64,000 nt of DNA from Acetobacteroides hydrogenigenes (GTDB lineage: Bacteria; Bacteroidota; Bacteroidia; Bacteroidales; ZOR0009): the NCBI RefSeq assembly GCF_004340205.1, contig NZ_SLWB01000004.1, positions 62,001-126,000 of the forward strand, read 5' to 3'. The notes below the pieces were generated by a model. That model saw nothing but the letters and a program-made list of their open reading frames with translations, did no database searches and was not told where the DNA came from. Positions 63,977 to 64,000 of the stretch are shown piece by piece. The position numbers and the translations under genes were made by a program. Each line of letters begins with the position of its first letter. Within the stretch, counting starts at the first letter, position 1.

Positions 63977-64000
63977 CGTATTTATTCCAACAAGACTTTA

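Overview
The window reads as a chromosomal segment of a Bacteroidota bacterium, most likely Bacteroidales-like; genus cannot be fixed from this sequence. Evidence: many genes are preceded, about 20-35 nt before the start codon, by the Bacteroidota -7 box TAnnTTTG (for example 1512, 5735, 11153, 24433, 41401, 60137), Shine-Dalgarno sites are weak, and several families are typical of this phylum (DUF3078, DUF2851, DUF6261-like, DPP5-like S9 peptidase, GH92, SPOR and TPR/PD40 envelope proteins). I see no prophage, no intact insertion sequence and no CRISPR array.

Layout. 0-10 kb: partial DUF2062 membrane protein, DUF3078 barrel, Dabb protein, MsrB, a small XRE-type regulator preceded by a 21-bp repeat array, a VOC protein, an ABC-F translation factor, a GH20 hexosaminidase and RlmD. 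10-16.5 kb: an exported protein of unknown function divergent from a sensor kinase/response regulator pair, which is followed by an exported superoxide-reductase-like protein, then a GH92 mannosidase. 16.7-19 kb: small zinc-finger and membrane proteins, a second 21-bp repeat array, a coiled-coil protein and tRNA-Trp. 19.5-25.5 kb: recA-bcp, a large TPR/PD40/SPOR protein with clpS, tRNA-Ser and two identical tRNA-Pro genes, and a TRIC/YicG-type channel. 25.7-30 kb: a radical SAM/DUF4130 DNA-repair pair divergent from an S24 LexA-like repressor, then a DUF6261-like protein. 30-36 kb: a 42-bp repeat array, an HsdR_N nuclease-like protein, a voltage-gated-type K+ channel, a barrel, a nitroreductase, an acetate transporter and a lipoprotein. 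36-46 kb: smpB, Yip1, miaA, a REPIN-like element, a DPP5-like peptidase, a membrane-bound LuxR-type regulator, arginine deiminase, sucC, a TrmH-type methylase and a TPR lipoprotein. 46.5-55.4 kb: pnp-rpsO, DUF2851, a nucleoside-kinase-like protein, and a SPOR protein with a TSP3/EF-hand barrel. 55.5-64 kb: another 21-bp array, PBP1A, a GH25 muramidase, a degenerate array, an NAD(P)H oxidoreductase, a lytic transglycosylase and uvrA.

Most genes are housekeeping or envelope functions in short transcription units closed by strong hairpin terminators. The most unusual signal is a set of five intergenic tandem-repeat arrays (2876-3085, 17991-18302, 30108-30612, 55553-55825, 59248-59412). They have unrelated unit sequences but share one period, 21 bp (3x7) or its double, 42 bp, in some cases kept without a single indel over 200 to 380 bp. 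A second point of interest is the radical SAM/DUF4130 pair facing an S24 repressor across an intergenic region with two palindromes, one overlapping the promoter.
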